Position numbers and translations under genes: made by a program
Shown here: piece by piece, positions 49,334-58,755 of the stretch
Layout: every line of letters starts with the position of its first letter
How positions within the stretch are numbered: position 1 is the stretch's first letter
Assembly: GCA_050633465.1 (NCBI GenBank)
Contig: JBOEGO010000031.1
Location: 1 to 64,000 of the forward strand
Source: UBA3069 sp050633465
GTDB lineage: Bacteria; Pseudomonadota; Alphaproteobacteria; Rhodobacterales; Rhodobacteraceae
Direction: 5' to 3'
DNA: 64,000 nt
The notes under the pieces: model-generated
Seen by the model: only the letters and a program-made list of their open reading frames with translations
Database searches by the model: none
What the model was told of the DNA's origin: nothing

Positions 49334-49846
49334 ATGGACGGATTTCTAGCAGCATTGTTTTTGGCCGCAGGGCTGACCGATATGGGGCTGAACCATTGCG
49401 GCAATGGCGGCTGTCTGGCGCAGAACGACGCAGAGTCGCGCATGTCGCTGTCATTTGGCGATGTCCAGTTTCAGGAAAACTCCATCGCGACCGAGGCATA
49501 CGTGCGTTACGAACTGGGCCAGACCCGTGGCCCGTTCCAACCCGTTGTCGGCCTGTCCGTCACTGATCAAGGCAGCGCTTGGGTGGGGTTTGGCGCGCTA
49601 TATACCAAAAATCTGGGCCGCCACGCCTATGTGCAATTGCACCTGATGCCCGGCTTTTATGCTCAGGGCAGCGGGCCTGATCTGGGCCACGCTCTGGAAT
49701 TCCGCTCGGGCGCGGAAATCGGCTATGTGGCATCCAATGGCATTCGGTTTGGCGCATCCTTTGACCACAGATCAAACGCCGACCTGAAAGCCGTCAATCC
49801 GGGGCTGGAAACCATCCAGTTTCGCGTGTCGGTGCCGTTGAAATAA
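49334..49846 (+). CDS. Acyloxyacyl hydrolase / PagL-like lipid A 3-O-deacylase
   Basis: A 170-residue predicted outer-membrane beta-barrel with a short hydrophobic N-terminus (MDGFLAALFLAAGLTDMG). The C-terminal segment FDHRSNADL holds the H-x-S motif of PagL, and a Glu in NPGLETIQF sits 14 residues after the His, the same spacing as the His126-Ser128-Glu140 triad of Pseudomonas PagL. Alternating hydrophobic residues fit a barrel. It stands alone after the Liv-type operon. Such enzymes trim lipid A; the activity itself is inferred from motif geometry. Confidence 0.8.
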   Translation: MDGFLAALFLAAGLTDMGLNHCGNGGCLAQNDAESRMSLSFGDVQFQENSIATEAYVRYELGQTRGPFQPVVGLSVTDQGSAWVGFGALYTKNLGRHAYVQLHLMPGFYAQGSGPDLGHALEFRSGAEIGYVASNGIRFGASFDHRSNADLKAVNPGLETIQFRVSVPLK

Positions 49847-49860
49847 CCCGCCTGCGCGGA

Positions 49861-51261
49861 TTATTCCGGCAGAACCTTGCCCGGGTTCATAATGTTATGC
49901 GGGTCCAGCGCCGCTTTGATCGCCTTCATCGTCGCAATCGCCACGGGGTTTTTGCGCCGCGCCATGGATGGCAGTTTTGACGTGCCAATGCCGTGTTCGG
50001 CGGAAAAACTGCCACCCAGCGACAGCACCACATCCTCGACCTCTTCCATGATCCGGTCATGCACCACGGGATCATCGCTGGCGGCCCATACGGCGTAATG
50101 AACATTGCCATCGCCTAGATGGGCCACCGATACATCCTCGGCCCCCGGATCGACGGTTTGCAGCTTGCCTTCCATGATCGCCAGGAAATCGGCCACTCTG
50201 TCCAGCGGCACAGCGATATCGTTATTGACCAAGGGGCGGCGCGACAGGATCACCTCGGCGGCGGCTTCGCGGCGCGCCCACATTTCGGCCCGCTGCGCCA
50301 CGGATTGCGCGACCACCGCATCCAGCACCAGACCGTCGTTGAACAGCCCCTCCAGCACGGTTTCCAGATCACGCGCCAACGGGGTCTGGCCGCTGTCATC
50401 CGGCGTGCAATCCGCAGCCGAGGCACTGGCGATTTCCACCAGGATATTCACGTCATAATCCGCATCAAACGGGGCTTTGCCGCCCTTGATCCGCTGATGA
50501 TGGGCGATGTAATTGCGCGGCATATATTCAAATGCCTCGACCTTGCCGCCCGTGGCCTCTTGCAGACGGTTCAGCAGTTCCAACGCGCCCGACAGCGACG
50601 GGGCGGCCACCATCGCGGTGCCATAGGCCAGCGGTTTGGGGTGCAGTTTCAGCACGGCGGCCGTGATAATCCCCAGCGTCCCCTCGGCCCCGATCATCAG
50701 ATGACGCAGGTTGTAACCGGAATTGTCCTTGTGCAGTTCAGACATGATATCCAGCACGTCCCCATTGGGCAGAACCACCTCTAGCCCCAGACACAGATCG
50801 CGGGTGTTGCCATAGCGCAGCACGTTGGACCCGCCCGCATTGGTCGACAAGAACCCGCCCGCCATGGCCGACCCTTTGGCCCCGAATGTCAGCGGAAAAA
50901 TCATGCCCTGCTGTTCCACCGCGTCTTGCAGGGTTTGCAGGATCACCCCCGCCTCGACAATCGCGATGCGGGCATCGGGGCGGATGTCGCGCAGGGCGTT
51001 CATCCGATCAAGAGAGATCATCAAAGCGCCCTCGGCGATGGTGCCGCCCGCCAATCCGGTATTGCCCGACACCGGCACCACGGGGGTTTGCGTGGCATGG
51101 GCCAGCTTCATCACCGCCGATACCTCGGCTGTGGTGGCTGGGCGCAGCACGGCCAGCGGTGTGAACTGGTATTGGCCGGTCCAGTCGTGGCTCCATTTGG
51201 CGGCATCATCGCCCTGTAACACATTGGCAGGGCCAAGGATGGCCTTTAACTTGTCGATCAT
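49861..51261 (-). CDS. FAD-binding oxidase, GlcD/D-lactate dehydrogenase type
   Basis: A 466-residue FAD/FMN-linked oxidoreductase of the PCMH/VAO family. The FAD site reads PVSGNTGLAGGTI, SLDRMNAL and GGFLSTNAGGSNVLRYGNTR, and the C-terminal part has the EHGIGTSKLP motif (SAEHGIG) and ALDPHNIMNPGKV, common to glycolate oxidase GlcD, D-lactate and D-2-hydroxyglutarate dehydrogenases. I choose the ATG ending at 51261, preceded by GAGGAGAGAC; the upstream in-frame stretch lacks homology. Which 2-hydroxyacid it oxidises is not readable. Confidence 0.92.
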   Translation of the reverse strand: MIDKLKAILGPANVLQGDDAAKWSHDWTGQYQFTPLAVLRPATTAEVSAVMKLAHATQTPVVPVSGNTGLAGGTIAEGALMISLDRMNALRDIRPDARIAIVEAGVILQTLQDAVEQQGMIFPLTFGAKGSAMAGGFLSTNAGGSNVLRYGNTRDLCLGLEVVLPNGDVLDIMSELHKDNSGYNLRHLMIGAEGTLGIITAAVLKLHPKPLAYGTAMVAAPSLSGALELLNRLQEATGGKVEAFEYMPRNYIAHHQRIKGGKAPFDADYDVNILVEIASASAADCTPDDSGQTPLARDLETVLEGLFNDGLVLDAVVAQSVAQRAEMWARREAAAEVILSRRPLVNNDIAVPLDRVADFLAIMEGKLQTVDPGAEDVSVAHLGDGNVHYAVWAASDDPVVHDRIMEEVEDVVLSLGGSFSAEHGIGTSKLPSMARRKNPVAIATMKAIKAALDPHNIMNPGKVLPE

Positions 51262-51378
51262 GGGCTTTGTCTCTCCTCGCTCGGGCACATAGTGTAAGCG
51301 GGGGCGCACAAGTGCAAGGCTGGACAAAGGCACGGCCTGCGCTAAGTTCCACAAGAGTCTTGCCGAGGAAGCAGCCAA

Positions 51379-51933
51379 ATGACCACGTTTTCACCCCTTC
51401 GCGCCATATTGCGCCTGTTGGTTATGTTTGTCACCTTTTGCGCCGTCACCCTGCCCGCCACCGCATCCGAGCGGTCGGAGTTTCAATCCATCGACGGCGG
51501 TGTGCTGGATCTGGACAACTGGAAGGGACAGCCCGTTCTGGTGGTCAACACGGCGTCGCGCTGTGGTTTCACACCGCAATACAACGAGGTTCAGGCGCTG
51601 TATGACGCCTATAAGGATCGCGGTTTGGTCGTGGTGGCCGTGCCTTCGCAGGATTTCAAACAGGAATTGTCGTCCGACAAAGAGGTCGCGGAATTTTGCG
51701 CGCTGAATTTCGATCTGACCCTGCCGATGACGACGATCACCCATGTCAAAGGTCCCGATGCGCACCCGTTTTACAAATGGGTCGCGGCGCAGGCCGGATT
51801 TGTGCCGGGATGGAATTTCAACAAGATCCTGATCGGGCCGGACGGGCGCGTGGCCGGATTTTGGGGCGCGCCAGTGACCCCCATGTCGGGCGCGATCACC
51901 CAATCGATCGAGGCATTACTGCCCAAGGGGTGA
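51379..51933 (+). CDS. Exported glutathione peroxidase-family protein
   Basis: A 184-residue thiol peroxidase. A signal peptide (MTTFSPLRAILRLLVMFVTF, then ATAS) is followed by the GPx fold. Catalytic Cys62 lies in NTASRCGFTPQYN, encoded by a normal Cys codon. The Gln is in VPSQDFKQE and the Trp/Asn in WNFNKILIGP. It is periplasmic, so it may use thioredoxin-like partners rather than glutathione. It converges on ureG with 20 bases between and is not part of the urease operon. Confidence 0.9.
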   Translation: MTTFSPLRAILRLLVMFVTFCAVTLPATASERSEFQSIDGGVLDLDNWKGQPVLVVNTASRCGFTPQYNEVQALYDAYKDRGLVVVAVPSQDFKQELSSDKEVAEFCALNFDLTLPMTTITHVKGPDAHPFYKWVAAQAGFVPGWNFNKILIGPDGRVAGFWGAPVTPMSGAITQSIEALLPKG

Positions 51934-51953
51934 CCATAGTCACAAAGCGGTGG

Positions 51954-52565
51954 TTACAGCCCCCCGATCTCTTTGATCAGGGCAACCACGTCATCCACCC
52001 CCTGCCCGTGCCGTAGGGCGGCGAACACAAACGGCAAATCGCCGCGCATCCGTTTGGCATCGCGGTTCATCACATCCAATGACGCACCGACATGCGGGGC
52101 CAGATCGGTCTTGTTGATGATCAATATGTCGGATTTGGTAATCGCAGGCCCGCCCTTGCGCGGGATTTCTTCGCCTGCGGCGGTGTCGATCACATATAGG
52201 GTGATATCGGCCAGTTCGGGGCTGAATGTGGCCGACAGGTTGTCACCACCGGATTCGATTAGCACCACCTCGACCTCGGGGTGGCGTTTTTGCATTTCGG
52301 CCACGGCGGCCAGATTGATGCTGGCATCCTCGCGGATCGCCGTATGCGGGCAGCCGCCGGTTTCCACCCCGATCACGCGGTCCTGTGGCAGGACCTGCAT
52401 CCGCATCAATGCCTCTGCGTCCTCTTGCGTATAAATGTCATTGGTGATCGCACCGATGGAATAATCCGCGGACAGGGCGCGGCACAGGGCGGCGGTCAGC
52501 GTGGTTTTGCCCGCGCCGACGGGACCGCCGATGCCGATACGAAGGGGACCATTGGGAGAAGTCAT
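51954..52565 (-). CDS. ureG: Urease accessory GTPase UreG
   Basis: The GTPase that drives nickel delivery to apo-urease. The 203-residue protein has the P-loop GGPVGAGKTTLTAALCRA, EDAEALMRMQ, the CPH-type nickel motif GGCPHTAIREDAS, and GTPase motifs VVLIESGGDNLSA and INKTDLAPHVG. It ends the operon and overlaps ureF by 4 bases. Confidence 0.97.
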   Translation of the reverse strand: MTSPNGPLRIGIGGPVGAGKTTLTAALCRALSADYSIGAITNDIYTQEDAEALMRMQVLPQDRVIGVETGGCPHTAIREDASINLAAVAEMQKRHPEVEVVLIESGGDNLSATFSPELADITLYVIDTAAGEEIPRKGGPAITKSDILIINKTDLAPHVGASLDVMNRDAKRMRGDLPFVFAALRHGQGVDDVVALIKEIGGL

Positions 52566-53218
52566 GAACGGAATAACCTTGTGTATTGGGTTTCGTGTTG
52601 CATCGCCGCGATGTCACCCAGAATGCAGGCACCGCCCAGATCGTCCAGCGTTTGTGCGGCGGCTGTGGTGGCGATGGATTGGCAAATGGGGGCCAGTCGC
52701 GCCAGCGTGGCCTGCCCGTCGGTCTGGCCCAGTGGCACCAGCCGGATCGCGGCAGAGGTCAGATTGGCGGCAAAGCCGTGCAGATATAGCGGCAGGGTTT
52801 GATCCAGCGGCAGGCCCAGCGCCCGCGCCGCCGCGCCCACAGCGACAGGATAGCACAATTCCGGCAGGGTCAGGTCATGGGTGGCATTCACCGTGCGAAC
52901 GAAGGCCGCGCCCTGCAATTCGGTTTCCATCAGCCGTTCGCGGCTGGCCGCAAAGGCGCGGGCGGTATCGTCGGTATTTTCCAGATCATCAGGTGCATTA
53001 TATGCTGCGGCCAACAGGATCGCATCATTGCGCCCCGACCCATGTTGCAGGATCGCCGTGATCCAGGCCTGAAAACTGGCGCTATCGGTGACATCACCCG
53101 CCCCGACAGCCCATTCCAACCCGTGCGAATATGCAAATGCGCCAACCGGATAGGCAGGCGACAGCCATTGGGCAAGGGTCAGCAGCGCCGCGATTTCAGG
53201 CGTGGTGGTGTTAGCCAT
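52562..53218 (-). CDS. ureF: Urease accessory protein UreF
   Basis: Scaffold that binds UreD and UreG in nickel insertion. The 218-residue protein has LLTLAQWLSPAYPVGAFAYS, the diagnostic start, and the GAARALGLPLDQTLPLYLHG segment. I place the start at the ATG ending at 53218, inside the ureE 3' end (8-base overlap); further upstream the same frame runs antisense-like through the His-rich tail of UreE and is not coding. It overlaps ureG by 4 bases. Confidence 0.94.
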   Translation of the reverse strand: MANTTTPEIAALLTLAQWLSPAYPVGAFAYSHGLEWAVGAGDVTDSASFQAWITAILQHGSGRNDAILLAAAYNAPDDLENTDDTARAFAASRERLMETELQGAAFVRTVNATHDLTLPELCYPVAVGAAARALGLPLDQTLPLYLHGFAANLTSAAIRLVPLGQTDGQATLARLAPICQSIATTAAAQTLDDLGGACILGDIAAMQHETQYTRLFRS

Positions 53219-53762
53219 GGTCATGGCTGTGAGCCTGCGCTTGGGTATGATCATGGTCGCGGCTGTGATCATGATCATGGCTGTGATTGTGGTCGCCATG
53301 GTCGTGTGAATGATCGCCATGCGAATGCCCGTGGGTGCGCCCGTGGCCATATGCGCCGCCTTCGGGGGTGAATGGCTCTGTCACCTCGGCCACATGCGCG
53401 CCCAACTGCCCCAACATGTCGCGCAGCACCTTGTCGCGCTGGATCAACAGGCGGGTGGTTTCGATCTGACAGGGGGTGTGGCGGTTGCCAATGTGCCAGG
53501 CCAGCCGCACCAGATCATCGCCGGTGATGGCCAATAGCCCCTCGGGCTTGGCTTGCACCTCGATCATTTCGCCGGTGTCCACCTCGAATGCATCGCCATG
53601 GTTCAGCGACGCGGTTTGCGCCAGATCGACCAACAGTTTTGCCCCATGTGCAGTGGTCAGAACGCGACGCCGCAGGAACCGTTCGTCATAGGTCAGCAAC
53701 AGGTGGTCTGCCGCCCCCTTCCATGTGCCCTTGCGGTGAAATTTGTAGCTTTTGATGGTCAT
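53211..53762 (-). CDS. ureE: Urease accessory nickel-binding protein UreE
   Basis: A nickel metallochaperone. The 183-residue protein has the UreE N-terminal domain (LLTYDERFLRRRVLTTAHG, DAFEVDTGEMIEV) and AWHIGNRHTPCQI, the central metal region. It ends in a long His-rich tail of about 17 His in 45 residues (GHGRTHGHSHGDHSHDHGD and on), which binds several nickel ions. The ATG at 53762 is chosen because GGGGGG lies 6 bases before it; an ATG two codons earlier abuts that site. It is separated from DUF1127 by a hairpin and overlaps ureF. Confidence 0.94.
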   Translation of the reverse strand: MTIKSYKFHRKGTWKGAADHLLLTYDERFLRRRVLTTAHGAKLLVDLAQTASLNHGDAFEVDTGEMIEVQAKPEGLLAITGDDLVRLAWHIGNRHTPCQIETTRLLIQRDKVLRDMLGQLGAHVAEVTEPFTPEGGAYGHGRTHGHSHGDHSHDHGDHNHSHDHDHSRDHDHTQAQAHSHDHG

Positions 53763-53783
53763 TTGCATCCCCCCGAACAGATC

Positions 53784-53817
53784 AAGGCCACGCCCCATGA
53801 AACAGGTGCGTGGCCTT
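53784..53817 (-). terminator. Hairpin between the DUF1127 gene and ureE
   Basis: AAGGCCACG (53784-53792) and CGTGGCCTT (53809-53817) form a perfect 9-bp stem 22 bases upstream of the ureE ATG. There is no T-run. It may stabilise the transcript or reduce read-through into ureE. Confidence 0.35.
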
Positions 53818-53862
53818 GTGATGTAGTGCAGTGCCGGGCGGATTGCCCGAACCCGAAACGGA

Positions 53863-54081
53863 TCAGATCGCGTAAACGTCGCGGAACACGTGGCGCGCGA
53901 TGTCTTCGCGGCGCAGGCCCATATCGGCCAGTTGTTTGTCGTCCATCGCCTGTAACCGGTTGATTGATTTCATGCGACTGCTGCTTTCTGCGATTGACAC
54001 CAACCCGCGAAAGATGGTGGAAAATGCGCGCGATACCAGTGGTTCGGGCGCTTGCGTTGGGTTTGCAGTGATAAAAGCCAT
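53863..54081 (-). CDS. Small DUF1127 (YjiS-like) protein between ureC and ureE
   Basis: A 72-residue basic protein. Residues 25-60 contain the DUF1127 core, SRMKSINRLQAMDDKQLADMG, followed by LRREDIARHVF. The ATG ending at 54081 follows AGGAAAGG. DUF1127 proteins are small Arg-rich regulators in alphaproteobacteria, some linked to RNA binding or carbon and phosphate adaptation. It lies between two urease genes on the same strand, an unusual location. Confidence 0.85.
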   Translation of the reverse strand: MAFITANPTQAPEPLVSRAFSTIFRGLVSIAESSSRMKSINRLQAMDDKQLADMGLRREDIARHVFRDVYAI

Positions 54082-54215
54082 TGGATACCTTTCCTGAAGC
54101 GATACTTTCGCCTCCCTTGGCTCCAATATAGCTGCACCGCAGCATTTTCACAAATGCTGCATCTGCATAACCGCCGCCCGCGCCATGCAAGGGTGCTTGA
54201 TCTGTTAACATTCGC

Positions 54216-55973
<1,758 letters not shown>

Positions 55974-55982
55974 CTTGCTCTC

Positions 55983-56303
55983 CTATTTCGGCAGTTTGGG
56001 GCCGCGTTTCGACAGGCGGCGGGCATTGGCACGGGTGGCTTGCCGGATCGGTTTGCTGGATGCGGCGATCACGCGTTCGGCGCTTTCGCCGTTCATCGCC
56101 GCCGTCATCGCGGCATTCGCCGCCTTGCCATAGGCGGCGGTTTTTTCAGTCACCATGCGTTTGTTTTCATGGGGCGTGACAGACCACAGCCCGCCCATCC
56201 CCATCACCCGCATCCAGATCACAGCCGAGGATTCAGCCGCGATCATGCCAAGGGTCAGTTGCGTGTGCAGCAATTCGGATAGGTCGGTGGGACGAAAAGA
56301 CAT
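55983..56303 (-). CDS. Hypothetical phasin-like protein in the urease operon
   Basis: A 106-residue helical protein. MSFRPTDLSELLHTQLTLGM and VTPHENKRMVTEKTAAYGKA, then an Ala-rich helix and a Lys/Arg-rich tail (ANARRLSKRGPKLPK) resemble small proteins annotated as phasin-like in Rhodobacteraceae; the assignment is uncertain. The start overlaps the stop of the LprI-like gene (TAATG) and the gene ends 9 bases before ureC, so it is embedded and coupled. No membrane segment is evident. Its job in urease maturation, if any, is unknown. Confidence 0.72.
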   Translation of the reverse strand: MSFRPTDLSELLHTQLTLGMIAAESSAVIWMRVMGMGGLWSVTPHENKRMVTEKTAAYGKAANAAMTAAMNGESAERVIAASSKPIRQATRANARRLSKRGPKLPK

Positions 56304-56710
56304 TACTTGATACCTGCTATTTGTTTCAGAAAATCGGTGCGCTCTTCGGTAAGATGGATACGACACAAGTAATGACCAACTGCCGACCCCGTCCCGCCCA
56401 TATATAAGTCTGCGACAAACCCGCATTGTTTGTCACGAAAGCTCTCGAATGCAACCTGCGAGGCTTGAAGGGGATCATGTAACTTTCCAGCGCCGGGAAT
56501 ATTACGCGCCTCATAATCCAGCATACGCGCATCCGCCATTCTGTATGCCGTCACCATTTCCAGTTCCAAGCCTTTGGACTCATCCGCAATACAATGGCCG
56601 CGTTCGGCATTCGACATTCCGTCACAGTGTTTGAGGCTGGCCGCTTGCGATTTCTCCGCAGAAACTGCGTAAAAAGCAAAGATACACAGGGTTGCGACGT
56701 GTCGTTTCAC
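56303..56710 (-). CDS. Exported LprI/DUF1311-like protein in the urease operon
   Basis: A 135-residue protein with a signal peptide (MKRHVATLCIFAFYAVSAEK, then SQA) and four further cysteines, starting with SLKHCDGMSNAERGHC. The later segment FRDKQCGFVADLYMGGTGSA, then VGHYLCRIHLTEERTDFL, fits the LprI/DUF1311 fold, known from lysozyme-inhibitor-like proteins. The GTG start overlaps the ureB stop (GTGA), so it is coupled to ureB. It would be secreted to the periplasm, unlike the cytoplasmic urease. Confidence 0.75.
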   Translation of the reverse strand: MKRHVATLCIFAFYAVSAEKSQAASLKHCDGMSNAERGHCIADESKGLELEMVTAYRMADARMLDYEARNIPGAGKLHDPLQASQVAFESFRDKQCGFVADLYMGGTGSAVGHYLCRIHLTEERTDFLKQIAGIK

Positions 56711-57012
56711 AACGCCCCCATAATTTTCTGGTTAAATCCGTATACTTCGCGTGTGCCCGCCAGCGGGATCAGTTGCACTTCGCGGCGCTGGCCGGGTTCG
56801 AACCGCACGGCGGTGCCTGCGGCGATGTCCAGCCGCATACCGCGCGCGGCGGCGCGGTCGAATTCCAGCGCGGGGTTGGTTTCATGGAAATGATAGTGCG
56901 ACCCGACCTGCACGGGACGGTCGCCGGTATTGGCAACCATCACGGTGATGGCCGTGCGGTCGGGATTCAGGGTCAGCTCGCCCTCGGCGGGGAACAATTC
57001 ACCCGGTATCAT
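56707..57012 (-). CDS. ureB: Urease subunit beta
   Basis: One of the two small structural subunits of bacterial urease. The 101-residue protein starts MIPGELFPAEGELTLNPDR and has VQVGSHYHFHETNPALEFDR, the family hallmark, then GTAVRFEPGQRREVQLIP. I prefer the ATG ending at 57012 over one four codons upstream: it forms an ATGA overlap with the small membrane-protein gene before it, and the family usually begins MIPGE. Confidence 0.96.
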   Translation of the reverse strand: MIPGELFPAEGELTLNPDRTAITVMVANTGDRPVQVGSHYHFHETNPALEFDRAAARGMRLDIAAGTAVRFEPGQRREVQLIPLAGTREVYGFNQKIMGAL

Positions 57013-57173
57013 CTTTGCACCCATGCGATGGCGGCTGCGGCGGAAATCGCCAGCAGCCCCAGCAACAGCGGCAGGGTCGATCCGCCCTCGGCGTGGCTGT
57101 GGGGCAGCGCGCTGGTATGGGCCAATGCGGGCGCGGCAGACAGGATCAGGGCAAGGGGGACAAGTGTTTTCAT
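57009..57173 (-). CDS. 54-residue predicted membrane protein between ureA and ureB
   Basis: A small gene in the gap of ureA and ureB. The protein has a signal-like N-terminus (MKTLVPLALILSAAPALA), a short His-containing middle (HTSALPHSHAEGG), and a transmembrane helix (LPLLLGLLAISAAAAIAWV) ending QR. It begins 24 bases after the ureA stop, and its stop overlaps the ureB start (ATGA). The His residues in the putative periplasmic part could bind a metal such as nickel. It has no recognised family and is too short for standard gene-length thresholds. Confidence 0.72.
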   Translation of the reverse strand: MKTLVPLALILSAAPALAHTSALPHSHAEGGSTLPLLLGLLAISAAAAIAWVQR

Positions 57174-57197
57174 CGGGTTATTCCTATCGGGTCGGGG

Positions 57198-57500
57198 TTA
57201 GCGGATCGGGTTGTGAACGGTGACCAGCTTGGTGCCATCGGGGAATGTTGCCTCGACCTGCACCTCGTGGATCATTTCGGCGATACCATCCATGCATTGG
57301 TCGCGGGTGATGACCTGCGCGCCAGCCTGCATCATATCGGCCACGCTGCGCCCGTCACGCGCCCCTTCGACCACGGCATCGGTGATCAGGGCGATGGCCT
57401 CGGGGTGGTTCAGTTTGACACCACGGGCCAGCCGTTTTCGGGCCACCTCGGCCGCCATGGAAATCAGCAATTTGTCTTTTTCGCGGGGGGTCAGTTGCAT
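57198..57500 (-). CDS. ureA: Urease subunit gamma
   Basis: The smallest urease structural subunit. The 100-residue protein starts MQLTPREKDKLLISMAAEVA and contains GVKLNHPEAIALITDAVVEG and ARDGRSVADMMQAG, the family pattern. The ATG ending at 57500 comes 1 base after the ureD stop, so it is coupled. It lacks the fused ureAB form. Confidence 0.97.
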   Translation of the reverse strand: MQLTPREKDKLLISMAAEVARKRLARGVKLNHPEAIALITDAVVEGARDGRSVADMMQAGAQVITRDQCMDGIAEMIHEVQVEATFPDGTKLVTVHNPIR

Positions 57501-57501
57501 G

Positions 57502-58374
57502 TCAGATGGTCCATGTTCGGGGAAGTTTGGCACCGCGCAACCTTTCCAGCGCGGGGATCAGGGCTTTGCGCAACAGATAGCTGTCAGCAGCCACTGCGCG
57601 CAAGATCAACAGGTCAGGCCGCGCAAGGGTGACCCCCAGCTGGGTTTGCAAGGGCAGACCGCTGGCCATGTCGCGCAACGTATCAATATGCGCCTCGGCA
57701 TCGGGGGCGGCATAGGCGGCCAGCGCCATGGCACCAGCCCCGTTCAACGTGGCTGCGCCGGTCAGGTCCGGCAGGGTCGCGTGATCCATTCGCGTGGCAT
57801 CGGCCCATAGCAACCGACCGCCACGGCGCAGGGTCACGCGGTCACGCAGCGTTAGGGATTGCACCGTTTCGCCCATGGCGGCACGACCCAGCACCAGCGT
57901 TTCAACCATCAAAAACCGCGCATCTGTGGCCATATCCACATCCAGCCGCCGATCCAGTGCGGCCTTGTCAAACAGGATGGTTTCCTGCGGCAACCAATCC
58001 AGCCGCGCACCCGCATCAATCTGCAATCCGGTTGTGACCAGCCCCGTTTCACCGGGCTGTGCCGCGTAAATCCGTTCGGCCGCCTGGCTGGTCAGGGTCA
58101 GGTGGCTGCCGGTTTCGGCATGGGCGCGCACCGACAGGCAATCGCCCCCCGTCACCCCGCCCGAACTGTTCAGCAATACCGCCTGAAACGCGCCGCCGGT
58201 GTTGGGGAACAGCACCTTCATACAGCCGGACTGGCGCAGATCACGCAGGCGCGTGCGCCCGTCCTGTTGCACCGACAGCCGCACCTCGCCGCGCGCGCGT
58301 GGCTGCTGCACCGCCGAAGTTATGGCCGTTGCGATATTAATAGCTGCCCCCGATGTAAACTTGCTGCGCACCAT
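57502..58374 (-). CDS. ureD: Urease accessory protein UreD
   Basis: The first accessory protein to bind apo-urease, helping UreF and UreG. The 290-residue protein has VLLNSSGGVTGGDCLSVRA, the hallmark UreD segment, TLTSQAAERIYAA, and RLDWLPQETILFDKAAL. I take the ATG ending at 58374; a GTG nine codons upstream is the alternative. It is the first gene of the operon, with a 58479-58523 inverted repeat in front and the tRNA-Met gene upstream on the other strand. Confidence 0.94.
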   Translation of the reverse strand: MVRSKFTSGAAINIATAITSAVQQPRARGEVRLSVQQDGRTRLRDLRQSGCMKVLFPNTGGAFQAVLLNSSGGVTGGDCLSVRAHAETGSHLTLTSQAAERIYAAQPGETGLVTTGLQIDAGARLDWLPQETILFDKAALDRRLDVDMATDARFLMVETLVLGRAAMGETVQSLTLRDRVTLRRGGRLLWADATRMDHATLPDLTGAATLNGAGAMALAAYAAPDAEAHIDTLRDMASGLPLQTQLGVTLARPDLLILRAVAADSYLLRKALIPALERLRGAKLPRTWTI

Positions 58375-58478
58375 GCGCGGCGGTCCTGTCCAACAGGCCA
58401 CCGCTTGCCCATGTGATCAAGAGAGCAACCCGCGTTTTCACCATAAGAATCACCCTGACCCGCCTCTTGTTGCGCCGA

Positions 58479-58523
58479 CATGCCTGTTTTTTGGGCAAAT
58501 ATAAAAACAGCATCACAGGCATG
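58479..58523. promoter_or_regulatory. Long inverted repeat upstream of ureD
   Basis: CATGCCTG (58479-58486) and CAGGCATG (58516-58523) are perfect inverted arms, and the inner sequence adds a T-run and A-run (GTTTTT near 58486 and AAAAAC near 58504) plus TATAAA. It lies about 105-150 bases before the ureD start and probably is the promoter/operator zone of the urease operon. Confidence 0.45.
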
Positions 58524-58654
58524 TCCCTTTTGCGTGCTTCGCCGCCCCGCAGCGCTGGTAAACGCAGGGGCCATCACCCCAATGCAGAAACAAGGATTTC
58601 GCCTCATTTCGTGCTTGACCCCCTATGCTTGATCCCCTAAATCCCACCCACCGT

Positions 58655-58731
58655 GGCGGAGTAGCTCAGTTGGTTAGAGCAGCGGAATCATAATCCGCGT
58701 GTCGGGGGTTCAAGTCCCTCCTCCGCTACCA
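58655..58731 (+). tRNA. tRNA-Met (CAU), elongator type
   Basis: A 77-nt cloverleaf. Acceptor arms GGCGGAG and CTCCGCT pair with one G-T; the D arm is GCTC...GAGC; the anticodon stem GCGGA/TCCGC encloses ATCATAA with the anticodon CAT at 58689-58691; the T arm is GGGGG-TTCAAGT-CCCTC. The encoded end is ACCA. The G1-U72 pair and the D-arm differ from initiator tRNA, and the body is the usual alphaproteobacterial elongator. An Ile2 (lysidine) reading of CAT is less likely. Confidence 0.95.
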
Positions 58732-58755
58732 TAAATCCCCAATGACATACTGCCC

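Noticed and set aside
51379..51933. Glutathione peroxidase as a selenoprotein
   Set aside because: The catalytic position is an ordinary Cys codon and the frame has no internal TGA.
52562..53350. An N-terminally extended UreF
   Set aside because: The extra 44 codons are the His tail of UreE read in another frame; the ATG at 53218 gives the normal UreF start.
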